6,720 nucleotides of DNA from Bdellovibrionales bacterium (GCA_022707945.1 JAKIZQ010000029.1:1-6720), one strand, 5' to 3'. Shown: positions 1-5,988, counted from the stretch's first letter. The notes: a model not told the origin generated them from the sequence alone. Numbers and translations: made by a program.

Positions 1-44
1 ACAGCTTAGGGAACGTCTCGCCGATAAGTAATATATTAAATAAG

Positions 45-72
45 GGGTTAGAGTCTCATATGTATGTAACCC
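45..72. other. Inverted repeat / possible hairpin near the left edge
   Basis: GGGTTA at 45-50 can pair with TAACCC at 67-72 across a 16-base loop. The hairpin lies just upstream of the lipoprotein promoter. It is not followed by a run of T, so it does not qualify as an intrinsic terminator. It may be the remnant 3' end of an upstream unit, or chance. The pairing is seen directly; any function is unknown. Confidence 0.25.
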
Positions 73-82
73 AAACAACTTC

Positions 83-111
83 TTGATTTAACAAACACTC
101 CATGATATAAT
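83..111 (+). promoter_or_regulatory. Sigma-70-type promoter of the lipoprotein gene
   Basis: TTGATT at 83-88 and TATAAT at 106-111 are separated by exactly 17 bases. The -10 matches consensus fully and the -35 matches at four of six positions. The predicted transcription start is near 118, giving a leader of about 18 bases that contains the ribosome binding site. This indicates constitutive, housekeeping-type expression; no operator is visible nearby. Confidence 0.75.
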
Positions 112-122
112 GCAATAGTTAA

Positions 123-128
123 AAGGAG
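123..128 (+). promoter_or_regulatory. Ribosome binding site of the lipoprotein gene
   Basis: AAGGAG lies 7 bases before the ATG at 136, the usual Shine-Dalgarno spacing, and fixes that start. It shows that this organism uses standard SD-led initiation for at least some genes, in contrast to the SD-less start at 2850. Confidence 0.8.
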
Positions 129-135
129 AAAAAAA

Positions 136-1101
136 ATGAAGATAATCAAATTGGGCCTAGTAGTTCTATTTTTATTTTCTATCTCTAATTGTTCGTTATT
201 GGATAGCGATATCAGAAGGATGATAGACGCTTATGAAGAAGGAAACATCGATGAAAAAATAGATTACAGCTCCTTAACTGAACATGAACAATGCTTGGTA
301 GCTTGTAATGATATATGCGACAAGATCAATGTAGACGAATGCAAGAATAGTTGCGAAACAAATTGTTCAATATTCACTGTAGAACCAGCAATAGAAGTAT
401 CATGCGATAATGGAGCAATAGAAAAAAAATGTACATTTGTCGATGAAAGTAAATATGTACAAGCTAAAGATGAAATAGCAAAAAAATGCGATCTAGAAAA
501 AGATCCAATAGCAAGAGAAAAATGTTTTGCAGAGAATCTTAAATGGTTAATGGAGCAAGATTTTGCTCAACAAAAATGTGAAGAGATCAGAGTTGAAGGA
601 AAATGTTACACTATTGCAGAAGAAGTTTGTAAAGAGGTCACAAAAGAAGTTATTATAGATGAAGTAAAATGCAAAGAAATGAAAACAATTTATGAAAAAA
701 ACTATGCAGAATGTAAAATGTTAAAATCTGATGAAGAAATAAAAAAATGTATAGAATTACTAAATTCGAAAATGTTAGCAGATGTAGATAAAGCATGTGC
801 TACTACAAAAATAGTAGCAGAAGAATGTAATAAAGATGCCGTACCTTTTAATAAAGTAAATTTAAAATGTACAGAAGAAGTAACTAACAACTGTAAATAC
901 GTAGATCAGGCAACTTGTGATGAAGCGTATAAGAAATTACCTTTCGTAATAGAAGAGAACTGTGGTCCAAAACCAGCAGTTCCAGACTTAAAATACGAAG
1001 AATGTTATGCTGCAGTAAAAGCAAAATTAATAATACCTGCTTGTACTCAATCCTGTGAAACAATCTCTAACCAAAAAAAATATAGTGTTGAGCTAGAATA
1101 A
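136..1101 (+). CDS. Cysteine-rich putative lipoprotein, ended early by an in-frame TAA
   Basis: I do not recognise the family. Residues 1-18 form a signal sequence (Lys at 2 and 5, then a hydrophobic core) ending I-S-N-C, with Cys19 as the likely lipidated residue. Asn at -1 is a loose lipobox, so lipidation is probable rather than certain. The mature part is charged, mostly Glu/Lys, predicted helical, and very rich in Cys: 26 in 321 residues. Two CX3CX3C motifs (Cys53-57-61 and Cys69-73-77) are followed by Cys every 8-18 residues. Spacing partly recurs: Cys118-130-148-157 resembles Cys193-205-221-231, and Cys157-165-179-193 resembles Cys253-261-276-290, suggesting degenerate duplicated units. 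The many regularly placed Cys suggest disulfides in an exported protein; metal binding is possible but unsupported. A strong promoter and good SD precede it. The frame continues past the TAA at 1099-1101 for 140 open codons, so this is probably the N-terminal part of a 462-codon gene. Confidence 0.75.
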   Translation: MKIIKLGLVVLFLFSISNCSLLDSDIRRMIDAYEEGNIDEKIDYSSLTEHEQCLVACNDICDKINVDECKNSCETNCSIFTVEPAIEVSCDNGAIEKKCTFVDESKYVQAKDEIAKKCDLEKDPIAREKCFAENLKWLMEQDFAQQKCEEIRVEGKCYTIAEEVCKEVTKEVIIDEVKCKEMKTIYEKNYAECKMLKSDEEIKKCIELLNSKMLADVDKACATTKIVAEECNKDAVPFNKVNLKCTEEVTNNCKYVDQATCDEAYKKLPFVIEENCGPKPAVPDLKYEECYAAVKAKLIIPACTQSCETISNQKKYSVELE

Positions 1102-1524
1102 ATAGCTGCATATTCTAAAGAAGAAGCAATAAACTTATTCTTGAACAGCTTAAAAGTAGAGCCAGAATGCACAAAACAAGAGGTTGTAGAAAAACCGATT
1201 GAAGAACCTGTAGTACCACAACCAGAACCAGAAAAAATATCACTATCACCTGTCATATATAGTGGAGACATGTTCCTTTATGTTGGTGATAAGGCTGGTT
1301 GTTCAACCGCAATAAGTGGGCTCAACTATGACTTTGACTGGAAGTGTTCATGGTACATGGCCGTAGCAGGTTCTGATGAGTTTAAATTAATACCTGATCA
1401 AAATAACTGTTCATACATAATAGACTCTGTAAAATTAGAACTCAACGGTAGTAGATACTTTTTTACAGTCACAAATGCTGATCAAACAGCAAAAAGTAAT
1501 ATAGTAACTTTATTTGTTAAATAA
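1102..1524 (+). pseudogene. In-frame 3' remainder of the lipoprotein gene: Pro/Glu linker and Ig-like domain
   Basis: This stretch is in the same frame as the gene at 136 and stays open for 140 codons after its TAA. Numbered from the start at 136, it holds a helical piece (about 323-345, with Cys345), a Pro/Glu-rich linker (about 349-367), and a compact domain (about 370-462) with three Cys. The domain end (F-F-T-V-T-N-A-D, then S-N-I-V-T-L) resembles the last strands of bacterial Ig-like domains. Independent translation looks unlikely. The only early starts are a TTG at 1141 without a clear SD and an ATG at 1270 that cuts into the domain. I read it as the C-terminal half of one lipoprotein, separated by a nonsense mutation, a sequencing error or, less likely, programmed readthrough. 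Its end overlaps the malic enzyme's end by 8 bases. Confidence 0.6.
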
Positions 1525-2758
1525 CTTTGTTTAGATGATCTCTTATAAGTTTTTGGACCTTATCTTCTGTTAGTTTTACATCTGTAAGACCTTCTTCTAT
1601 AGCCTTAAAGGCTGTGGCTTTTGCAACTCTAAAATGAAGTTCTGGTTCATCAAGTCGTGGTACTATAAAGTCTGGTCTAAGTCCTTTTTCTTTTGCAATA
1701 AGTGCTATCTCTTTTGAGACGGCAAAGGCCATACCCCAACTTATCTTTTTTGCCCTAACATCCAAAGCACCCCTCATCATCCCTGGAAACACCAAGGCGT
1801 TGTTCAGTTGATTTGGATAATCACTTCTTCCTGTACCAACTATTTTTGCACCACTATCTAAAGCAAGTTTAGGATCTATCTCTGGAGTAGGGTTTGCACA
1901 TGCAAATACTATTGCATCTTTGTTCATAGACTTTATCCATTCAGGTTTAATTACGTTTGGGCCGGGTTTAGACAAAGCAATTATAACATCTGAACCTTTA
2001 ACAGCATCTTCAATTAAAACATTAACACCCTTGGGATTTGTCTCATCACAAATGTTCTTAAAAACCTTTACATCCATAAGATCTTTTCTGTGGGAACCTA
2101 ATATACCGTCCTTATCAAAAACATAAAATTGTTTTGCATCCAGCCCTGCATGTCTTAGTAATCTATACACAGAGGAGTTTGCGGCCCCTGCTCCAAGCAA
2201 AACTATTTTTACAGAATTTAATTTTTTACCAACTATCTCTAGGGCATTAATCAATCCTGCAACTATTATGGTTGCTGTACCCTGTTGATCATCGTGCCAA
2301 ACGGGTACATCAAGCTCCTCTATTAACCTATCAAGAATATCAAAACAACGAGGAATAGAAATATCTTCTAAGTTTATTGCACCAAAACTATACCTTAGAG
2401 CCTTTATAACAGAAACCGTTTCATCAACACTCATCTGAGATATGGCAAGCGGAACAGCATCTATTCCACCAAATTTTGAAAAGATCATTGCTTTACCTTC
2501 TAATAAAGGTAGTGAAGCCAGTGGTCCTATATCTCCAAGCCCAAGCACCCTGCTTCCATCACTTATTACAGCAACGCTGTTCCATTTCCAAGTAAGATCA
2601 TAAGCTCTCTCTTTTTGTTTTGCTATATCAAGACAGGGTTCTGCAACTCCGGGAGTATATAACAAACTAAGATTATCAAAGTTCAGTGGGATCTTTTCTC
2701 CCACAAACATTTTCCCTTTCATTTCTTCATGCAGTTTTAAAGCATCTTTGTCTTTCAT
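1517..2758 (-). CDS. Malic enzyme (malate dehydrogenase, oxaloacetate-decarboxylating)
   Basis: It oxidatively decarboxylates malate to pyruvate and CO2 with reduction of NAD(P), in the cytoplasm, linking C4 acids to pyruvate. At 413 residues it matches the short bacterial form without the C-terminal phosphotransacetylase-like domain of E. coli MaeB. The N-terminal malic domain has L-Y-T-P-G-V-A-E-P with the catalytic Tyr34, Lys89 in L-E-G-K-A, the metal ligands Glu131-Asp132 (N-L-E-D-I), and H-D-D-Q-Q-G-T at 155-161 supplying Asp156. The NAD-binding domain follows, with a G-A-G-A-A-N dinucleotide loop at 189-194 and the conserved A-N-P-T-P-E-I at 288-294. All key residues are present. NAD versus NADP preference cannot be settled by eye. 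The ATG at 2758 is supported by homology starting at once; only a weak GAG six bases upstream could serve as SD. It diverges from the 2850 gene and meets the lipoprotein frame tail to tail. Confidence 0.95.
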   Translation of the reverse strand: MKDKDALKLHEEMKGKMFVGEKIPLNFDNLSLLYTPGVAEPCLDIAKQKERAYDLTWKWNSVAVISDGSRVLGLGDIGPLASLPLLEGKAMIFSKFGGIDAVPLAISQMSVDETVSVIKALRYSFGAINLEDISIPRCFDILDRLIEELDVPVWHDDQQGTATIIVAGLINALEIVGKKLNSVKIVLLGAGAANSSVYRLLRHAGLDAKQFYVFDKDGILGSHRKDLMDVKVFKNICDETNPKGVNVLIEDAVKGSDVIIALSKPGPNVIKPEWIKSMNKDAIVFACANPTPEIDPKLALDSGAKIVGTGRSDYPNQLNNALVFPGMMRGALDVRAKKISWGMAFAVSKEIALIAKEKGLRPDFIVPRLDEPELHFRVAKATAFKAIEEGLTDVKLTEDKVQKLIRDHLNKVI

Positions 2759-2767
2759 AATTATCTC

Positions 2768-2796
2768 GATATAACACAGGCTTAAAGCTCCGTCTA
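2768..2796 (-). promoter_or_regulatory. Candidate promoter of the malic enzyme gene
   Basis: Reading the minus strand, TAGACG (2796-2791) and TATATC (2773-2768) are 17 bases apart, each matching consensus at four of six positions, and a TGn extended -10 (2776-2774) lies in between. Transcription would start about 3 bases before the ATG at 2758, leaving almost no leader. The hexamers are imperfect, so this is a candidate only. Confidence 0.4.
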
Positions 2797-2814
2797 GCTA
2801 AGCTGATTTTAATG

Positions 2815-2843
2815 TTGACTTTTAAAATAAATCTTGCTATAAT
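2815..2843 (+). promoter_or_regulatory. Near-perfect sigma-70 promoter giving a leaderless start at 2850
   Basis: TTGACT at 2815-2820 (five of six) and TATAAT at 2838-2843 (six of six) are 17 bases apart. The -10 ends seven positions before the A of the ATG at 2850, so the expected first transcribed base is that A or within a base or two of it. No Shine-Dalgarno sequence lies between the -10 and the ATG. The mRNA is therefore probably leaderless. Confidence 0.75.
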
Positions 2844-2849
2844 TTATTT

Positions 2850-3392
2850 ATGTTTAGGTTTATTTTTTTTATAGTTGTAAGTCTTTTTATCCTGAATAAT
2901 ACACTTAATGCACAACTTAGCTCTGTGAAAAGGTCGTCTACCTCAGACAAAAATACTAGTGTAGACGCTGGAATAAACAATCAAGACACAAAGAAAAATA
3001 ATATTGCCGATGCTGTTTCCTATGAAACCTATTATAACGCTAATGGAGAAAAAGAGGTTCGTGCGTATAAGTATGCTTCACAAATAAAAAACCAAAAAGA
3101 AGCACAAGATCTAAGCAAGGTTCAATACGAACAAACTCAAAACAGCAATGGAGAGAGTGCTACTACAGCATATAAATGGAGTTTTCAGGATTCTGGGCAA
3201 GCAGGAAAAGTAAAGTTAAAGAATGTAGAAGGAGGATCCCTTTCTTATCAAAAAGCAGCTCCAGCTTCTACTAATACCGCAAGCAGCCCAGAACCAGAGG
3301 AAGATCTGTCTGCAGCACCACCTCAAGCTTCTGATGAATTAAAAAGTAAAATACTCGACATGATACGAGCTCAGCAACAAAAGAATAATTAA
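2850..3392 (+). CDS. Small exported protein with a duplicated motif, unknown function
   Basis: I do not recognise the family. The 180 residues begin with a signal peptide (Arg3, hydrophobic 4-15, then N-N-T-L-N-A with likely cleavage after Ala21, before Gln22). There is no Cys, so it is not a lipoprotein, and no other membrane segment, so it is probably periplasmic or surface-exposed. The mature chain is polar, with a Ser/Asn/Lys-rich stretch (23-52), then two copies of a 23-residue motif at 56-78 and 91-113 that share V-Y-E, N-x-N-G-E and A-Y-K (11 of 23 identical, period 35). A Pro/Ala/Ser-rich low-complexity linker (136-160) and a short charged helix (161-180) follow. The start is fixed by the signal peptide, although the ATG sits at the predicted transcription start with no SD. 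It diverges from malic enzyme and ends 14 bases from the permease gene's end. Confidence 0.75.
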   Translation: MFRFIFFIVVSLFILNNTLNAQLSSVKRSSTSDKNTSVDAGINNQDTKKNNIADAVSYETYYNANGEKEVRAYKYASQIKNQKEAQDLSKVQYEQTQNSNGESATTAYKWSFQDSGQAGKVKLKNVEGGSLSYQKAAPASTNTASSPEPEEDLSAAPPQASDELKSKILDMIRAQQQKNN

Positions 3393-3406
3393 TATAAATT
3401 AAATGA

Positions 3407-4306
3407 TCACAGAATAACTATCAAGCCACCAATAACAGCCAAAATTAAAGAAAAAGCTTTTTTTATGGTTATTCTTTCTCTAAGAAAGAGTGCAGCAAAA
3501 ACTATTATAAACACTACAGCGAGTTGATTAAGCACAGCTCCAACGCTAACACTTGTTATTAACTTCATCCCTATTATCCATATGCCCATAGAAAGAAAAC
3601 CGCCAGATACGGAGCCCGGCACCACATAATGCCAAAAAGATCTTTGTTTCATCCTTCCAAAAAAATTCTTTTCTGAACTAAAAAAGTACATAAGAATTAA
3701 AAAACAAAGGGCCAAAGCCATTCTTGCTGTAGTAGACCAAAGAGCAGGATATTTTTCTAGGACCGAGTACCCTACAATAAATGGTTTTTTTATCATCACT
3801 ATACTAAAAGCAGTAAAGAACATGGCTAACATACCATATATTATTCCAGAGACTAAATTTTTAAATGGTAAATGTTTACTCTGTTCAAGATCAATAGAGG
3901 ATATAACAATAGCAAAAACAATAAGGGATGCGCCAACATATACTTTATACTCTATATTCTCTCCAAAAAAGACAGCCGAGAGAATGAACACAAAAGGAAG
4001 GTATACAGCTTCTATAATACCAACTAAAGAAGCGCCTATTCTATTAATACTCATAAAAAGAAAGGTGTCAGATAAAGTTATGCCTAAAAAACCGCTGATC
4101 CCAAGCAGTACAAGATCTATCCACTCAAAACCATTTGGAACTAATTTTTCTCCAGCAAACAAACAAACTATAACGAATAAAGAGGTCGAAATAAGGTTTT
4201 TATAAAGGTTAAGCAGTTTTGGAGGAAATTTCTCTCCCGCAAGCCTATAAAATATTATGGCCCCAGCCCAAAAGACAGAACATAGTATTGAAAAAAACTC
4301 TCCCAT
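3407..4306 (-). CDS. EamA/DMT-family inner-membrane permease
   Basis: It is an integral membrane transporter of the drug/metabolite superfamily, probably exporting amino acids or other small metabolites; the substrate cannot be read from the sequence. Its 299 residues fit the family's usual length of about 300 and the layout of two five-helix EamA repeats, near 2-138 and 152-299. Hydrophobic segments lie near 2-20, 36-52, 63-82, 92-114, 121-137, 151-172, 188-210, 226-247, 252-275 and 283-299, giving ten helices. Each repeat ends in the typical way: helix, charged turn (G-E-N-I at 115-118, R-E-R-I at 276-279), then the last helix. The ATG at 4306 starts right at helix 1. The only SD-like sequence, GGTGAT, lies about 15 bases upstream, which is too far to be ideal. 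The stop is TGA. Confidence 0.88.
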   Translation of the reverse strand: MGEFFSILCSVFWAGAIIFYRLAGEKFPPKLLNLYKNLISTSLFVIVCLFAGEKLVPNGFEWIDLVLLGISGFLGITLSDTFLFMSINRIGASLVGIIEAVYLPFVFILSAVFFGENIEYKVYVGASLIVFAIVISSIDLEQSKHLPFKNLVSGIIYGMLAMFFTAFSIVMIKKPFIVGYSVLEKYPALWSTTARMALALCFLILMYFFSSEKNFFGRMKQRSFWHYVVPGSVSGGFLSMGIWIIGMKLITSVSVGAVLNQLAVVFIIVFAALFLRERITIKKAFSLILAVIGGLIVIL

Positions 4307-4315
4307 AAGAAAAAA

Positions 4316-4369
4316 GCTTCTATCACCTTTAAATTCCTATTCAAACAAAAAGTTTTTTGTAATAGAAGC
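4316..4369. repeat. 8-bp inverted repeat spanning the divergent region
   Basis: GCTTCTAT at 4316-4323 is the exact reverse complement of ATAGAAGC at 4362-4369. The two arms lie at opposite ends of the 69-bp region between the divergent permease and FadL-like genes, about 10 and 7 bases from the two start codons. Between them is a second short palindrome, ACAAAAA (4345-4351) with TTTTTGT (4354-4360). The arms could be paired operator half-sites or leader elements; chance cannot be excluded in such AT-rich DNA. Confidence 0.4.
4358..4363 (+). promoter_or_regulatory. Candidate -10 element of the FadL-like gene
   Basis: TGTAAT matches TATAAT at five of six positions and would start transcription near 4370, six bases before the ATG at 4376. 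No good -35 is found 16-18 bases upstream, so the assignment is weak. It overlaps the right arm of the inverted repeat, so a protein bound there would affect initiation. Confidence 0.3.
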
Positions 4370-4375
4370 GTTAAC

Positions 4376-5611
4376 ATGAAAAACAAAATAAAAATTATTA
4401 TCTTAACGATAGTGATTGTACTACCAAGCATACTAAAAGCAGATACAACTCATTACAAGAACATTCTCGTCGGTGACAGAGCTGCAAACATGGCGGGGGC
4501 ATTTATTGGTTTATCTGACGATAGTTCTGGGTGCTATTATAATCCAGCTGGAATAAGTTACACCGTCGGTACTAACCTTTCTGGTAGTGTTAATGCATAC
4601 CACATACAACATTCAAAATATGATGACGCAATTCGTGGTTATGATTGGAAAAGAAATAGTGCGGAACTACTACCAAACTTTTTTGGTGTAATAAAAAACC
4701 ACGGTAAACACAGTTTTGGCCTTTCTGTAGTAGTACCAGATTCTTTTGTTCAACATCAGGATCAAGAAATAGACGATCTTCCTGCCAGTGGAGGAATGGA
4801 GGCAATTAAAAGATACACCCTTAATAGACACGAAGAGGATTCAACTACCATTTCTGGAATAACCTATGCATATGAGTTTAATCCTAGTCTAGCTGTTGGG
4901 GCTACCCTCAACTACTTTCATAGAAAATACAGAATGGGAAACAACCAGACATTAATGTACGAGGATAATACTTTTGTTGGCTCTTTTTATAATAGTAGTT
5001 GGGGAGAAAAGGGAATATATCCAAAAATAGGCGTAAGATGGGCGCCACACGAAAAAGTAAACTTTGGTTTAACCATAAGCAAGATCTTCATAATAGAATC
5101 AAGATGGGATTCAATGTCACAAATAAAAGAAAGAAATTCCTCTGATCTTGTTTATTCTAAAAATGATTCCAAGGTACAAAGAAGCACTCCTTTTGAATTA
5201 GGAATTGGTATGGCATTACTGCCATTTTCAGATACAATTTTCACTTTTGACGTCAATCTTTACACAGATCCAGGAATTAATGAGTTTGCCCCATACGGTT
5301 ATGATAGCGTATTGAATTTCTCTTTTGCTGTAGAATATGCAATAAACAAGAAGAACGTAGTTAGACTTGGATATTTCACAAATAATACCGCAGCTCCTAT
5401 GCCTAACGATAACACTAAAGGATTAGAACACATAGACATGTGGGGAATTTCAACTGGATATTCAATACATAATGAATCAACATCATTTACAGTTGGAATG
5501 GTATATTCAAAAGGAGCTGGAACAGCTCAAATATATGATAATTCGTCAAGGATCGTTAATTTAAACAGATATTCATTAACAGGACTACTATCAACTAATT
5601 ACAAACTTTGA
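4376..5611 (+). CDS. FadL/OmpP1/TodX-like outer-membrane channel
   Basis: It is probably a beta-barrel that lets hydrophobic compounds such as fatty acids cross the outer membrane. The substrate is inferred from the family, not seen. The 411 residues start with a signal peptide (Lys-rich residues 2-6, hydrophobic 7-20, cleavage after L-K-A at 20-22). The mature N-terminus carries the family signature: G-D-R-A-A-N-M-A-G-A-F at 33-43, then L-S-D-D-S-S at 46-51 and Y-Y-N-P-A-G at 54-59, corresponding to the GxxAxxMGGA...NPAG hatch region. Alternating polar/aromatic strands with Gly and Asn turns fill the rest. It ends in Y-K-L rather than the more usual terminal Phe. Length is normal for the family (about 400-450). 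No SD precedes the ATG; the signal peptide fixes the start. The TGA stop lies inside the oppositely oriented yhbY gene, a 17-base tail overlap. Presence of this protein implies an outer membrane. Confidence 0.85.
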   Translation: MKNKIKIIILTIVIVLPSILKADTTHYKNILVGDRAANMAGAFIGLSDDSSGCYYNPAGISYTVGTNLSGSVNAYHIQHSKYDDAIRGYDWKRNSAELLPNFFGVIKNHGKHSFGLSVVVPDSFVQHQDQEIDDLPASGGMEAIKRYTLNRHEEDSTTISGITYAYEFNPSLAVGATLNYFHRKYRMGNNQTLMYEDNTFVGSFYNSSWGEKGIYPKIGVRWAPHEKVNFGLTISKIFIIESRWDSMSQIKERNSSDLVYSKNDSKVQRSTPFELGIGMALLPFSDTIFTFDVNLYTDPGINEFAPYGYDSVLNFSFAVEYAINKKNVVRLGYFTNNTAAPMPNDNTKGLEHIDMWGISTGYSIHNESTSFTVGMVYSKGAGTAQIYDNSSRIVNLNRYSLTGLLSTNYKL

Positions 5612-5906
5612 TCTTTCTTTTATCTTCTTCTGGGTTCATTTTATAAAATATTGCAATATTCCCTATTCTCCCTACTACTTCGCTACTTGTAGCTTCTGCC
5701 AACTCTTCTATAAGCTGTTTTCTTTCTTCTTTTAGTTTATTAAACCTTACCTTAATAAGCTCATGATCATATAGTACTTTTTCCATGAATTTTATAACAG
5801 AGCTGGTAATACCCTCATGTCCTATTATAATAAGGGGTTTAAGGCTATGTGCCAATCCTCTTAGATACTTTTTTTGTGAACCTTTTAATGTATTCATACC
5901 TACCAT
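5595..5906 (-). CDS. yhbY: YhbY-family CRM-domain RNA-binding protein
   Basis: It is a small cytoplasmic RNA-binding protein that, by family knowledge, associates with pre-50S ribosomes during assembly. The whole 103-residue chain is one CRM domain. Visible hallmarks are L-K-G-S-Q-K-K-Y-L-R at 7-16, the A-H-x-L-K-P segment at 19-24, the G-H-E-G loop at 29-32 (the GxxG RNA-binding motif), H-E-L-I-K-V-R-F at 48-55, and the closing I-G-N-I-A-I-F-Y-K at 81-89. The usual length is about 95-105. The annotated first Met is doubtful: Met4 (ATG at 5897) matches typical family starts, and a TATGAT -10-like element at 5914-5909 would start transcription near 5902, between the two. Neither has a well-placed SD. 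The gene ends in TAG inside the FadL-like gene and diverges from perR. Confidence 0.92.
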   Translation of the reverse strand: MVGMNTLKGSQKKYLRGLAHSLKPLIIIGHEGITSSVIKFMEKVLYDHELIKVRFNKLKEERKQLIEELAEATSSEVVGRIGNIAIFYKMNPEEDKRKIKVCN

Positions 5907-5908
5907 AT

Positions 5909-5914
5909 ATCATA
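5909..5914 (-). promoter_or_regulatory. Candidate -10 element of yhbY
   Basis: On the minus strand TATGAT (5914-5909) matches the -10 consensus at five of six positions. Transcription would begin near 5902, downstream of the first ATG (5906) and about five bases before the second (5897). The region 17 bases upstream, TAATTA, is a poor -35, and the surrounding A/T tract makes chance matches likely. Confidence 0.3.
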
Positions 5915-5937
5915 AAAATAAAATAAAAAAATAATTA

Positions 5938-5966
5938 TTGACCACTCCAGAATAATGTATTAAATG
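5938..5966 (+). promoter_or_regulatory. Candidate promoter of perR-rubrerythrin
   Basis: TTGACC at 5938-5943 is a good -35 (five of six). The -10 lies about 16-17 bases downstream, as TTAAAT (5960-5965) or TAAATG (5961-5966); neither is strong. Transcription would start around 5972. The palindromic operator begins at the -10 and covers the start site, the expected arrangement for repression. Confidence 0.5.
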
Positions 5967-5985
5967 ATAATGAAAATCATTTTCA
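5966..5985. promoter_or_regulatory. Fur/PerR-type operator (7-1-7 palindrome)
   Basis: TGAAAATCATTTTCA at 5971-5985 is a perfect 7-1-7 inverted repeat around C5978. It matches the Fur-family 7-1-7 consensus TGATAATnATTATCA at 12 of 14 defined bases. The overlapping 19-mer GATAATGAAAATCATTTTC at 5966-5984 matches the classical E. coli Fur box at 17 of 19. It lies over the -10/start region of the regulator's own promoter, so autoregulation is the natural reading. yhbY diverges from the same region but starts about 60 bases away. Confidence 0.85.
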
Positions 5986-5988
5986 ATT

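Noticed and set aside
2..31. A frame open from the left edge that ends in TAA at 29-31 (Q-L-R-E-R-L-A-D-K), possibly the tail of an upstream gene
   Set aside because: Only nine codons are visible, and another frame (3-86) is also open from the edge, so neither can be supported.
1073..1101. Run of eight A at 1073-1080 as a slippage site explaining the premature stop
   Set aside because: Both alternative frames hit TAG within a few codons after the run, and the downstream domain is in the original frame, so a frameshift does not restore reading.
1047..1271. Minus-strand open frame across the lipoprotein stop
   Set aside because: It is a shadow of the plus-strand frame; composition is Ser/Phe-rich as expected for the antisense of Glu/Lys codons, and it has no promoter or SD.
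1920..2126. Plus-strand frame inside malic enzyme
   Set aside because: It is antisense to the conserved NAD-binding domain and has no signals of its own.
3451..3490. AAAAAGCTTTTT palindrome and a CTTTCT/AGAAAG hairpin near the permease 3' end as a terminator for the 2850 gene
   Set aside because: They lie inside the permease coding sequence, the first has no loop, the second has no following T-run, and both stems are A/T-rich and weak.
3822..4205. 127-codon plus-strand frame opposite the permease
   Set aside because: It is antisense to membrane helices with no SD or promoter; the opposite strand clearly encodes a ten-helix EamA protein.
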